A model generated the notes under the pieces. The model was given only the letters and a program-made list of their open reading frames with translations. It was not told the DNA's origin and did not search any database. Positions 34,691 through 43,020 of a DNA stretch of 64,000 bases are shown here, in pieces. A program made the translations under genes and the position numbers. The DNA comes from Candidatus Latescibacterota bacterium (GTDB lineage Bacteria > Latescibacterota > MWCZ01): the NCBI GenBank assembly GCA_022706085.1, contig JAKJDF010000001.1:588674-652673 (forward strand), read 5' to 3'. The first letter of the stretch is position 1. Every line of letters starts with the position of its first letter.

Positions 34691-35310
34691 GCCAGCCATT
34701 CCTGCCGCTGTGGCGCATTGATACTGACGAACCGGTGTACGCGCTTACGTTCGACGACGGCCCGCACCCCGAAATCACTCCGAGGCTGCTGGATATACTG
34801 GACCGCAAAGGCGTGCAGGCAACGTTCTTCCTCCCGGGTGAGCGGGCACTGGAATACCCCGGGCTGGTCGCACAGATCGCCGAACGCGGACACGGCATCG
34901 GTTCCCACGGATTCAGGCACTCGTGGAACTGGTGGAGAACACCCGGTGCCCTTGCGCGGGATCTCGACCGATCCGAGCGCATTCTGGCGGGCGTTCTGCG
35001 TGCGCCGAAGCTCTGCCGCCCACCGTACGGAATGGCGAGTCCCCAGTGGCTGTCCGCCGCACGTCGGCATGGGTACCGCACCGTCCTCTGGAGTCTGGGC
35101 TCCGGGGACTGGAAATACACCTCCCCGGGAAGGATCGTGCGCCGCGTGCGGCGTCGCCTGCGACCCGGTGCCATAGTTCTGTTCCACGAATGCAGGGCCG
35201 AAACCGGGAGTGGCTACTGGCACACGCTGGAGGCGGTTGATCTATTGCTCGAAAACACTCCGGGGCTCCGTTCAACAAGCCTCCACGCGCTCCTTGAGCT
35301 TTCGGATTGA
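34687..35310 (+). CDS. Polysaccharide deacetylase (NodB/CE4 family)
   Basis: The 207-residue protein is a minimal NodB domain. TFDDGPHP places the catalytic and metal Asp pair at 23-24, the His ligands are in SHGFRH (74 and 78), and RPPYG supplies the next conserved motif. It should remove acetyl groups from N-acetylated glycans on a metal site. No signal peptide is present, so it may act inside the cell on a lipid-linked precursor together with the flippase-like protein encoded just upstream. The ATG at 34687 overlaps the upstream stop as ATGA. Confidence 0.85.
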   Translation: MSQPFLPLWRIDTDEPVYALTFDDGPHPEITPRLLDILDRKGVQATFFLPGERALEYPGLVAQIAERGHGIGSHGFRHSWNWWRTPGALARDLDRSERILAGVLRAPKLCRPPYGMASPQWLSAARRHGYRTVLWSLGSGDWKYTSPGRIVRRVRRRLRPGAIVLFHECRAETGSGYWHTLEAVDLLLENTPGLRSTSLHALLELSD

Positions 35311-35333
35311 GCACCCCGGCGCTCTTTCGGGGA

Positions 35334-35363
35334 TTGCCGGAATTTCGCCACGCGCCGTACTTT
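35334..35363 (+). promoter_or_regulatory. Promoter, TTGCCG-18-TACTTT (before terC)
   Basis: TTGCCG (35334-35339) and TACTTT (35358-35363) are 18 bp apart, upstream of the TerC gene. The leader to 35481 was inspected for a Mn2+ (yybP-ykoY) riboswitch and none was recognised. Confidence 0.4.
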
Positions 35364-35481
35364 CAAAGGAGCTTCCCGTGCCATTTCGTCGGCTGACCAT
35401 CCACACTCCCGCTCTCCCCTCGTCGAAACGCTGCTCTGAATGGCGCAACTCACCGCTGCGACGCGACATGAAGGTTGAACC

Positions 35482-36456
35482 ATGGGCATAGAAACCATAG
35501 GAACCCCCACGTTGTGGATCGGGTTTCTTCTTTTCATTTTCGCGATTCTGGGCCTTGACCTGGGCGTCATCCACCGGAATGCCCACGAAGTGAGCCTGCG
35601 TGAGGCCGCCATCTGGAGCGTCATCTGGGTTGTGTTGGCGCTCATTTTCAGTCTCGGCGTGTATCACTGGTTCGGGCCTGTTCGCGGCTTGGAGTTTCTG
35701 ACAGGCTACGTCGTCGAAAAAGCCCTGTCAGTGGACAACATCTTTGTGTTCGTGTTGCTTTTCACCACCTTCCGGGTCCCGGCTGCCTACCAGCACCGCG
35801 TTCTTTTCTGGGGAATCCTCGGTGCCCTTGTGATGCGCGCCATCTTCATCGGCGTTGGAGCAGTTCTCATCGCCAGTTTCCACTGGGTCCTTTACCTGTT
35901 CGGGGCATTCCTCGTGGTTACGGGTGCCAGAATGTTGCTGAACAAAGGCGCGGAGGTGGATCCAGCCCACAGCACTGCGTTCGCTTTCTTCAAACGCCTC
36001 GTGCCTGCGGTGAACGAGTACCACGGCGCGAGATTCCTCGTTCGGGTGAACGGCAGATGGTTCGCAACTCCCCTGCTTCTGGTTCTCATCGCCATAGAAC
36101 TGACGGACGTCATATTCGCCGTGGATTCAGTTCCCGCCGTCTTCGGGGTAACGGAGGATCCCTTCATCGTGTTTACCTCCAACATCTTCGCGATTCTTGG
36201 GTTGAGAGCTCTCTATTTTCTGCTTGCAGGCGTCATGAACAGGTTCCGTTTTCTCAAGACAGGCCTCAGCCTGGTGCTCATTTTTGTCGGCCTGAAGATG
36301 CTGGTAGCCGGCTTTTTCAAGGTTCCCATCGGAGTCAGCCTCGGGGTGATTGCCCTGCTCGTCGGCGGGGCCGTGCTCGCGTCCTTCATTTGGCCCACAG
36401 CAACGGAGACAGAGACCGAGTCCGCGGTGCGTGTGCCCTGTACAACGGACGATTGA
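35482..36456 (+). CDS. TerC/Alx-family membrane protein
   Basis: The 324-residue polytopic protein has nine or so membrane segments and the TerC signatures EKALSVDNIFVF (about 79-90) and ELTDVIFAVDSVPA (about 203-216), both carrying conserved acidic residues. Alx and related TerC proteins export Mn2+ or insert metallated exoproteins; tellurite resistance is a historical name. Only a GAAGG-type ribosome site lies before the ATG. It stands alone between the deacetylase and gcvPB. With the P-type ATPase at 16410 it makes a second candidate Mn2+/Ca2+ export route in the window. Confidence 0.85.
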   Translation: MGIETIGTPTLWIGFLLFIFAILGLDLGVIHRNAHEVSLREAAIWSVIWVVLALIFSLGVYHWFGPVRGLEFLTGYVVEKALSVDNIFVFVLLFTTFRVPAAYQHRVLFWGILGALVMRAIFIGVGAVLIASFHWVLYLFGAFLVVTGARMLLNKGAEVDPAHSTAFAFFKRLVPAVNEYHGARFLVRVNGRWFATPLLLVLIAIELTDVIFAVDSVPAVFGVTEDPFIVFTSNIFAILGLRALYFLLAGVMNRFRFLKTGLSLVLIFVGLKMLVAGFFKVPIGVSLGVIALLVGGAVLASFIWPTATETETESAVRVPCTTDD

Positions 36457-36658
36457 AGCACGGTAACCTGCCATTTTCTCTCTGCCCGCGTTCCTGCAAC
36501 CACGCTCGCACACGACGAACGGCCGTTTCCGGGGCGGCCTGCACTGTCGGCCAGTTGATTCGCTCATTCGCCGACAATTCTTGGCGGTTCCCCGCCCGGA
36601 TGCGTACGCTTATGAGAGACGATCCGCATCCTGTTTCTGCGCCAAGGAGTTTTTCCCC

Positions 36659-38113
36659 ATGCCGGTTCCATTGATTTTCGACCTGAGCAAACCCGGCCGG
36701 GTCGGACACAGTCTTCCGGCCTGCGCGGTGCCCGCGAAACCGACGGAATCCCTTATCCCGGCGAAATTCCTGCGGTCGGCGCCGCCACGCCTGCCCGAAG
36801 TGAGCGAAGGGGAGGCGGTGCGGCACTTCGTCAACCTCTCCGCGCTCAACCACCACATTGACCGCGGCACGTATCCTCTCGGATCGTGCACGATGAAGTA
36901 CAATCCGAAAGTGAACGAGGTGGCCGCCCGCCTTCCAGGTTTCGCGGAAATGCACCCGCTCGCCCCGTCGCAGACAGCGCAGGGACTCCTGCGGTTGATT
37001 CATGAACTGGAGCGCATGTTGTGCGAAATTACGGGATTTGCCGGTGTTACGCTGCAACCTCCTGCCGGGGCGGCAAGTGAGCTCACAGGCCTTCTCGTGA
37101 TGCGGCAGTACCACCGGCAGAAAGGAAACCGCAAGACGCACGTGCTGCTTCCGGATTCCGCCCACGGCACGAACCCCGCGTCCGCCACCTTCGCGGGGTA
37201 CGAGGCCCGTCAACTTGCCAGCACCGACGACGGCCGGCTCTCTCTCGACGCTTTACGCGCGGCCGTGAATGACGAAACCGCGGGCCTCATGATCACCAAC
37301 CCGAGCACGCTGGGGCTCTTTGAAACACGCATCCGCGAGATCGCCGGCATCATCCACGGGGTGGACGGACTTGTCTACATGGACGGTGCGAACATGAACG
37401 CCCTGCTCGGAATCGCCAAACCGGCGGCGATGGGCGTGAATATGTGCCACCTCAACCTGCACAAAACCTTCTCCACCCCCCACGGAGGAGGCGGGCCGGG
37501 TGGCGGATGCCTTGCCGTGCGCGAAGACTTGGTACCCTTCCTTCCCGTGCCCCGCGTGGAGGTTTGCGATGGGAATTACCGCCTCGCGTGGGACAGGCCG
37601 GAAAGCATCGGCAATGTCCACGCATTCTGGGGGAACGTTGGCGTAATGGTTCGTGCATACTGCTACATCCGCATGATGGGCGGCGACGGACTCGAGCGCG
37701 TCTCGCGCACGGCCATTATCAACGCCAACTACCTGTATGCGCTGGTGAAGGACCTTTTCGATACGCCTTACCAGGGCCCCTACATGCACGAGTTCGTCGT
37801 TTCCGGCGATCGGCAGAAAGCGCGCGGCGTGAGGACGCTCGACATGGCCAAGCGGCTGCTCGACTTCGGCGTATATGCGCCGACCGTCTATTTCCCCCTT
37901 ATCGTCAGCGAAGCCATGATGATCGAACCCACGGAGACGGAATCGAGACAAGCCATCGAGGAATACGCGGCGCTGCTCCGCCGAGTCGCGCGCGAAGTCG
38001 AGCAGGAACCGGAGACGGTTCTGAAGGCACCTCACGCAACGCCCATCGGCCGCGTGGACGAGGTTCGCGCGGCGAGGCAGCCAGATTTGCGGTACGCGTT
38101 TGATGGGTTGTGA
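36659..38113 (+). CDS. gcvPB: Glycine dehydrogenase (decarboxylating) subunit 2
   Basis: The 484-residue PLP enzyme is the C-terminal half of glycine decarboxylase P-protein in split form. It starts PLIFDLSKPGRVGHS as family members do. SCTMKYNPK and the PLP lysine in NLHKTFSTPHGGGGPG (Lys269) are intact. It releases CO2 from glycine and passes aminomethyl to lipoyl-H protein in the glycine cleavage system. The start at ATG 36659 is fixed by AAGGAG nearby; an upstream in-frame start would add 26 non-conserved residues. gcvPA, gcvH and gcvT are not adjacent, which is unusual. No glycine riboswitch was seen in the leader. Confidence 0.93.
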   Translation: MPVPLIFDLSKPGRVGHSLPACAVPAKPTESLIPAKFLRSAPPRLPEVSEGEAVRHFVNLSALNHHIDRGTYPLGSCTMKYNPKVNEVAARLPGFAEMHPLAPSQTAQGLLRLIHELERMLCEITGFAGVTLQPPAGAASELTGLLVMRQYHRQKGNRKTHVLLPDSAHGTNPASATFAGYEARQLASTDDGRLSLDALRAAVNDETAGLMITNPSTLGLFETRIREIAGIIHGVDGLVYMDGANMNALLGIAKPAAMGVNMCHLNLHKTFSTPHGGGGPGGGCLAVREDLVPFLPVPRVEVCDGNYRLAWDRPESIGNVHAFWGNVGVMVRAYCYIRMMGGDGLERVSRTAIINANYLYALVKDLFDTPYQGPYMHEFVVSGDRQKARGVRTLDMAKRLLDFGVYAPTVYFPLIVSEAMMIEPTETESRQAIEEYAALLRRVAREVEQEPETVLKAPHATPIGRVDEVRAARQPDLRYAFDGL

Positions 38114-38197
38114 TGCGGGGACGACGGCAACCCAAATCCTGCCGGTGTCTCGTTGATGCCAGACGGTGTTCGTTGGAAGAGGACTCGGACCGGGTTC

Positions 38198-38418
38198 GGA
38201 GGGGCGCGCTCCGTCGTGCCCGCACAACAACCAGATAACTGGTCTGGCGCAGGACCCGACGAAGCGGGTCCCTCCAAGGTGCTGGCGACCCTGACCTTGC
38301 CTTCATACCTCATGGCGGACGTGGGTATTTTGTGGAGGGGCACGCTTCGCCGTGCCCGCACTGGCGGCCGGGGCTGGGTATCGGCTGCACTGGATTCCCG
38401 CCTCCACGGGAATGACGG
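38198..38418. repeat. Cluster of REP-like palindromic repeats
   Basis: This 383-bp gap (38114-38496) has no gene. It holds three copies of a 26-27-base palindromic unit close to GGAGGGGCACGCTTCG-TCGTGCCCGC: 38198-38223 (+), 38249-38275 (-) and 38334-38359 (+). A GGATTCCCGCC/GGGAATGACGG repeat follows at 38392-38418. Between copies are smaller inverted repeats such as AACCAGATAACTGGTC. A GAACGC/GCGTTC hairpin ends the gap near 38451-38465. REP-like or MITE-like elements are the likely identity. Confidence 0.6.
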
Positions 38419-38496
38419 TTTCTCCAGAAGAACCACGGAACCCGACTGAGAACGCACCGCGTTCTTAGGGGGTCCCTTGATCAGAAAGATGGGTTG

Positions 38497-39474
38497 ATGA
38501 TGTATCCGTCCCATAGGACCCATCTGTCCTCCGGTGAGCTCTTCCGCCGTGCGGAGGAAGCCCGCAGATATCTTGCCCCCTGCCGCGTATGCCTCCGCGC
38601 GTGCGGCGTAGACCGACTGGCGGGAAAAACCGGGGTATGCGGTATCGGGGCGAAGGCAACCGTTGCAAGCGCGCTCGCCCACCACGGTGAGGAACCGGGG
38701 CTCAGCGGCTCCCGCGGCGCCGGCACCGTCTTCTTCGGCGGCTGCAACCTTCGCTGCATCTTCTGCCAGAACTTCCAGATCAGTCAAACCGCGCAATCAC
38801 CCGAATACGAACCGGAAGAAATCGCCGCGATGATGCTGCGGCTCCAGGATGAAGGCTGCCACAATATCGACCTCGTCTCCCCGTCGCATGTGGCGCCGCA
38901 GGTGCTTGAGGCGATCGCCCGCGCCGCCGAACAGGGCCTTACCATCCCCATCCTCTACAACTCCAATGGGTACGACAGCCTTGACATGCTGCGTCTGTTC
39001 GACGGAGTCGCGGACATCTACCTGCCCGATCTGAAATACGGCGACGACTCGGCCGGAACATGGGCGAGCAGCGTCGACAACTACGTCGAACACGCGCACG
39101 CCGCGCTGAAGGAGATGTACCGGCAGGTCGGCGACGTTGAGTTCGACGACGACGGCATTGTCCGGCGCGGCCTGATCGTCCGGATTCTCGTGCTTCCCGA
39201 GGACCTCGCCCGCGTGCATGATTCCCTCGTGTTCCTCGCTGAAGAGCTTTCCACGCGCGTGTGGTTGAGCATCATGTCGCAGTATTACCCCGCCCACCGC
39301 GCGGTGGGACATCCGAAACTCGGGCGCTCGATCACCCCGAAGGAGTACGAAACCGTGCTTGAGTGGGTCGACCGCCTCGGGTTCGAGAACTTCTACGCAC
39401 AGGGGATGGACAGCGTGGAGGTGTGCCGCCCTGACTTTGAGAAAGACGGCGTGTTCGATTTCGGGGACGCGTGA
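38497..39474 (+). CDS. PflX-like radical SAM protein (COG1313 type)
   Basis: The 325-residue protein has a radical SAM motif CNLRCIFC (83-90, Cx3Cx2C). It is preceded by a Cys-rich N-terminal segment (CRVCLRACGVDRLAGKTGVCG, in which the cysteines are spaced CxxCxxxC) typical of the uncharacterised PflX/PflA-like group. These enzymes bind a 4Fe-4S cluster and cleave S-adenosylmethionine; the substrate of this subgroup is unclear, and no glycyl-radical enzyme is in the window. The start is ATG 38497 or 38500; the ribosome site is weak. It is 41 bp before the first propeller gene and may head a four-gene operon. Confidence 0.8.
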   Translation: MMYPSHRTHLSSGELFRRAEEARRYLAPCRVCLRACGVDRLAGKTGVCGIGAKATVASALAHHGEEPGLSGSRGAGTVFFGGCNLRCIFCQNFQISQTAQSPEYEPEEIAAMMLRLQDEGCHNIDLVSPSHVAPQVLEAIARAAEQGLTIPILYNSNGYDSLDMLRLFDGVADIYLPDLKYGDDSAGTWASSVDNYVEHAHAALKEMYRQVGDVEFDDDGIVRRGLIVRILVLPEDLARVHDSLVFLAEELSTRVWLSIMSQYYPAHRAVGHPKLGRSITPKEYETVLEWVDRLGFENFYAQGMDSVEVCRPDFEKDGVFDFGDA

Positions 39475-39515
39475 CGCGAGGTTTCCGCGGGGATCGGTCG
39501 GGAGAAGAGGAGCCC

Positions 39516-40586
39516 ATGCCAACAGGACACACATGGCCTTGCGAGTGGTTGGAGTTGGTTGACCGCCTGACCGGGTATCCCGTCAGAAAGTTGACGAACT
39601 ATCCAAACTCGAAGAGCCTGCATTTCTATTTCCACGACCCGTCATTCACCCGGGATGGACGCTGGTTTGTCTTCGCGTCGGACCGGTCGGGGGCGTTCGA
39701 GTTGTTCGCAATGCGAACGGACACCGGCGAGATAATTCAGTTGACGGATTCCGGGGTGGCGGCGGGCTGGGTAAGCCAGAGAACAGGTTGCGTGTACTAC
39801 TGGGTGGGTCCTGAGGTTCACTCAGTCGATATTGACACGCTCGAAAACCGCACCATCGGCGTGCTGGAAGGCGCCTCCCCCGCCAGCTCTCCATCCGAAA
39901 ACGCTGATGGAAGCCTGCTCGCGTTCTTCGGCAAAACGCCGAACGGGCACGCGATCTACACCATGCGCAAGTCGGATGGGGACGTCAATCCGGTGTTCGA
40001 GACCTCAGGCCGTCCCGGCCACGTGCAGTGCTCGCCCGTTGATCCCGATCTCATCATGCATTGTGATTCCACCACTCCCGACGGAACGGCGAAGCAACGC
40101 ATCTGGCTCCTTTCCACTGACGGGTTACGCCACTGGCATCCGTACACGGAAACGCCTCAGGAATGGCTTACGCACGAGTCGTGGCTGGCCACAACCGGCG
40201 ACATCCTCACGACGTACTGGCCGCACGGGGTGATGCGTATGCGCACGGACGGGTCAGAGGTGCATCTGGTTGCTCATATCAACGCCCAGTATGCCGTGGC
40301 CTCGCCGGACGGACGCTACTGCGTTGTGGCCTCGGCGTTTCCCGACCGGGGAATCTTCCTTGCGGATATGGAAACGGGCCGAATGTGCCTCGTGCACAGC
40401 CCCTGCACCGCACCATTTGACGAACCACACGCGCAGCCTGCGCCCACGTTCAGCCCCGACGGGCGCTCAATTGTATTCGGATCGGAATGGGAAGGAGCGC
40501 CCAATATCTACCAGGTGGACATCGGGCCCGCACTGCAGATGCCTGATGCGTGGTGGAAACCGGATTTCGTGTGGCCGCGCTGGTAG
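39516..40586 (+). CDS. Oligogalacturonate-lyase-like beta-propeller protein (first of a pair)
   Basis: The 356-residue protein is a seven-bladed-type propeller with TolB/PD40 repeats (FTRDGRWFVFASDRSG, FSPDGRSIVFGSEWEG). The N-terminal pattern DRLTGYPVRKLTNYPN is close to oligogalacturonide lyases (Ogl, PF14583 type). Those enzymes cut unsaturated digalacturonate with Mn2+ bound by His and Gln residues. Candidate His residues are visible (LHFYFHDPS, HSPCTAPFDEPHAQP), but I cannot confirm a full site. There is no signal peptide, so it is cytoplasmic. GAGGAG lies before the ATG. Its paralogue follows at 40647. Confidence 0.7.
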   Translation: MPTGHTWPCEWLELVDRLTGYPVRKLTNYPNSKSLHFYFHDPSFTRDGRWFVFASDRSGAFELFAMRTDTGEIIQLTDSGVAAGWVSQRTGCVYYWVGPEVHSVDIDTLENRTIGVLEGASPASSPSENADGSLLAFFGKTPNGHAIYTMRKSDGDVNPVFETSGRPGHVQCSPVDPDLIMHCDSTTPDGTAKQRIWLLSTDGLRHWHPYTETPQEWLTHESWLATTGDILTTYWPHGVMRMRTDGSEVHLVAHINAQYAVASPDGRYCVVASAFPDRGIFLADMETGRMCLVHSPCTAPFDEPHAQPAPTFSPDGRSIVFGSEWEGAPNIYQVDIGPALQMPDAWWKPDFVWPRW

Positions 40587-40646
40587 TTCCGCACGCGATC
40601 GTCCGCAGGCAAACTGGACTGACTGGCAACCGGGAGGACATCACCC

Positions 40647-41726
40647 ATGCTCCGAACGCCTTATGCGAGCGAACGCATCCAGATGGTGGACCCGAAAACC
40701 GGGATCAGGATCACCCAGCTCACCAGCTACCCGACGCCGAGCGTCCACCTGCTTTACTACTGGCCCAGCGTCACTCCCGATAATCGGCGCATCGTGCTTG
40801 TTGCTCAGCGATCAGCAGCCCGGCTTGCGCCGTGGGACCTTTTCCGCTGCGATACCGACGGACTGAATCTTTTCCAGCTCACCGACTACGAGCAATACGA
40901 CCGGTCAGACGGCCTTCCGGTGCATCCGGCGGCATGTATGACGCTGGACGGCACGAAGCTGTACCTCACTCGTGACGCTGTCCTGTGCGAACTCGACATC
41001 GAAACCGGAACAATGCGTGATCTTGCCTCGCTCGAGCGGTTCTGCCGCGAGCGGAGCACGTTTTCGCACGTCCGGATCGGAGCGAGTGGACGTTTGTTCC
41101 TCGTCCAGTCGTTCTACGCGACGCACGCCGTCCGCGTTGATCTTGCAACGGGGGAAGCCGTCGAACTGGAACTCGGCGGATCGCTGTTCTCCTGTTCTCA
41201 GGATGAACCCCGGCTCCTCGTCGGCCGGAACAAGTACAGCGAGTTCTGGAGCCTCGACGAAGACGGCGGCAACCCGCGGTATCATTGCGAGAACGTCTTT
41301 GCTCATTCAACGACAATGGGACGACTTCCGGGGATTCAGGGCCCGGGCAGGCCACCCGAACGTTGCATCTGGCTTGCGCAGGAGGGCAAGCAACCGGAGC
41401 ACCTCGTGGAAGGTCCCTACTTCTGGCACTCCTCCGCGTCGTTCGACGGGGAATGGATCATCTCCGATACAAACTGGCCCGACGAAGGGATCAAACTCGT
41501 GCATGTTCCAACGCGCCGCTGGCGAACTCTCTGCCATGCCCACGCCACGCAGGGCCATCCCCAGTGGCAGCATTGCCACCCCGCCCTGAGCCAGGACGGA
41601 CGCATCGCGGTGTTCGATTCCGATCGGACGGGCGTCTCGCAGGTCTACGTCGCGCACGTGCCCGACGAGTTCCGCGAAAGCGTCAAGGCGGGCGAACTGG
41701 ACCGTCCGCGCGACAAGTGGATATGA
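40647..41726 (+). CDS. Oligogalacturonate-lyase-like beta-propeller protein (second of a pair)
   Basis: The 359-residue product is a paralogue of the 39516 gene, with the matching start DPKTGIRITQLTSYPTPSVH, propeller blades and late HPALSQDGRIAVFDSDRTG. The two probably arose by tandem duplication and have diverged. It is cytoplasmic. Residues such as LLYYWPS replace the LHFYFH of the first copy, so the two may differ in substrate or one may be non-catalytic. GGGAGGA precedes the ATG, and 15 bp separate it from the nitrilase-family gene, so these are cotranscribed. Confidence 0.68.
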   Translation: MLRTPYASERIQMVDPKTGIRITQLTSYPTPSVHLLYYWPSVTPDNRRIVLVAQRSAARLAPWDLFRCDTDGLNLFQLTDYEQYDRSDGLPVHPAACMTLDGTKLYLTRDAVLCELDIETGTMRDLASLERFCRERSTFSHVRIGASGRLFLVQSFYATHAVRVDLATGEAVELELGGSLFSCSQDEPRLLVGRNKYSEFWSLDEDGGNPRYHCENVFAHSTTMGRLPGIQGPGRPPERCIWLAQEGKQPEHLVEGPYFWHSSASFDGEWIISDTNWPDEGIKLVHVPTRRWRTLCHAHATQGHPQWQHCHPALSQDGRIAVFDSDRTGVSQVYVAHVPDEFRESVKAGELDRPRDKWI

Positions 41727-41741
41727 GGAGGTCCTCACCCG

Positions 41742-42590
41742 GTGCCTGAAGGAAAAATCAGCATAGCGACATGCCAGTTCGCCGTGGGGCCAAACCCCCG
41801 GCGCAACGGTGCACAGATCCGCCGTCAGATGATTCAGGCGAAAAACGCCGGGGCCGAGGTGGTGCATTTCCCCGAGGCGGCGCTCAGCGGGTACGGCGGC
41901 GCGGACATCAAGCGGTGGGATGGTTACGACTGGAATGCCCTTCGGGAAGAGACCGAGCGCGCCATGGAACTCGCCGCGCGCCTCGGGGTATGGGTGATCC
42001 TCGGCAGCTCCCATCGGCTGTCGGGGGACCACCTCCCGCACAACTCGCTCTACGCGATTGATCCGTCCGGGCGCATTGTCGAGAGATATGACAAGAGCTT
42101 CTGCACGGGTGGCGATCTGCGGATGTACTCCTGCGGCGACCACCTCTCGGTCATCACGATCAACGGCCTCCGATGCGGGCTGCTTATCTGCTACGACATC
42201 CGCTTCCCGGAAATCTACCGGGCGTACAAGCGGGAGAACGTCGCATGCATCTTCCACTCGTTCTACAACGCGCGGGCCGACGGACCCAGCATCCACACCA
42301 CAATCATGCGGCCGACACTCCAGGGGCACGCCGGCATCAACTACGTCTGGATCAGCGCGACAAACTCGTCGGCGTATTACGGGAGCTGGCCCAGCGTGTT
42401 CGTCCGGTGCGACGGAACAATCCTCGGTTCGCTTCACTTCCACCGCGCCGGAATCATGGTGAATGTGGTCGACACCACCACGCAGTTCTACGATGCATCC
42501 CATGCGTACCGCGACCGGGCAATGGAGGGTTTGCTTTCCAGCGCCGATGGCGTGGACGATCCACGGTCGCGCGACAGGAGGAGTCTCTAG
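41742..42590 (+). CDS. Carbon-nitrogen hydrolase (nitrilase superfamily)
   Basis: The 282-residue protein has the nitrilase triad: Glu45 (HFPEAALSGYG), Lys118 (RYDKSFCTGGD) and Cys150 (LLICYDIRFPE). Such enzymes hydrolyse amides or related C-N bonds; the closest roles are omega-amidase and deaminated-glutathione-type activities, but the substrate is not readable here. The start is GTG 41742 with AGGAGG upstream. It ends the likely operon with the two propeller genes. Its pairing with oligogalacturonate-type propellers suggests it handles an amide- or amine-decorated sugar product, which is inference. Confidence 0.85.
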   Translation: MPEGKISIATCQFAVGPNPRRNGAQIRRQMIQAKNAGAEVVHFPEAALSGYGGADIKRWDGYDWNALREETERAMELAARLGVWVILGSSHRLSGDHLPHNSLYAIDPSGRIVERYDKSFCTGGDLRMYSCGDHLSVITINGLRCGLLICYDIRFPEIYRAYKRENVACIFHSFYNARADGPSIHTTIMRPTLQGHAGINYVWISATNSSAYYGSWPSVFVRCDGTILGSLHFHRAGIMVNVVDTTTQFYDASHAYRDRAMEGLLSSADGVDDPRSRDRRSL

Positions 42591-42703
42591 GGGATATTGT
42601 CGGCACGCGCGCGACGCCAACGGCCCCCGCAAACGCACAAGACCATGATGATCAACATGTTATGAAATTGGGAAAAAAACTCCGCGCGCATGCGCTCCGG
42701 GGC

Positions 42704-42745
42704 TTGACAGGAGACCGATCTTTCGGTAAATAGCTCTTGTATATT
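42704..42745 (+). promoter_or_regulatory. Promoter region before the propeptide-like gene
   Basis: TTGACA (42704-42709) is followed after 17 bp by TAAATA (42727-42732). A second -10-like TATATT lies at 42740-42745. The gap 42591-43020 (430 bp) otherwise holds this promoter, a small frame with a 12-G run, and no other gene. Confidence 0.6.
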
Positions 42746-42797
42746 TTGAGTTGGCAACCCAAATCGCATGGCACCCGCTGGAGAGAGGAGACGAGCC

Positions 42798-42926
42798 ATG
42801 CCTTTCTTCATTTCTTCTCTCCCACCTCCGGGGGGGGGGGGTACCGCGAGCGGCGCGCACGGGCCGCTCCGGCGAACACGCCTGAAACGCCCACCAGCAC
42901 GCTGTCAGCCGACACGACCTCCATAG
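42798..42926 (+). other. Leader reading frame with a 12-G tract (possible slippage switch)
   Basis: ATG 42798 follows GAGGAGACGAG and opens a 42-codon frame that begins MPFFISSLPPP and crosses twelve G (42830-42841), ending at TAG 42924-42926. With one extra G (or two fewer) the frame would instead continue to a TGA at 43022-43024 overlapping the GTG start of the next gene at 43021. It may be a phase-variable coupling device or simply a poly-G assembly artefact. Confidence 0.3.
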
Positions 42927-43020
42927 ACAACCTTGGAATAGATTCGCGCCCCCAGAAAGGCTTTTGTGCGTTGTCCGCGCCGACAACCGCGCGGGAGATT
43001 CTATTCAAAGGAGAAAAATC

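Noticed and set aside
35364-35481. Mn2+ (yybP-ykoY) riboswitch before terC
   Set aside because: CAAAGGAG is present, but the conserved GGGGAGUAG and CCGUCA blocks were not found.
36470-36655. Glycine riboswitch before gcvPB
   Set aside because: The paired glycine-aptamer cores (GGAGAG and its partner) were not found.
38114-38496. CRISPR-like array
   Set aside because: The units are palindromic, in alternating orientation, with unequal spacers, which fits REP-like elements and not CRISPR.
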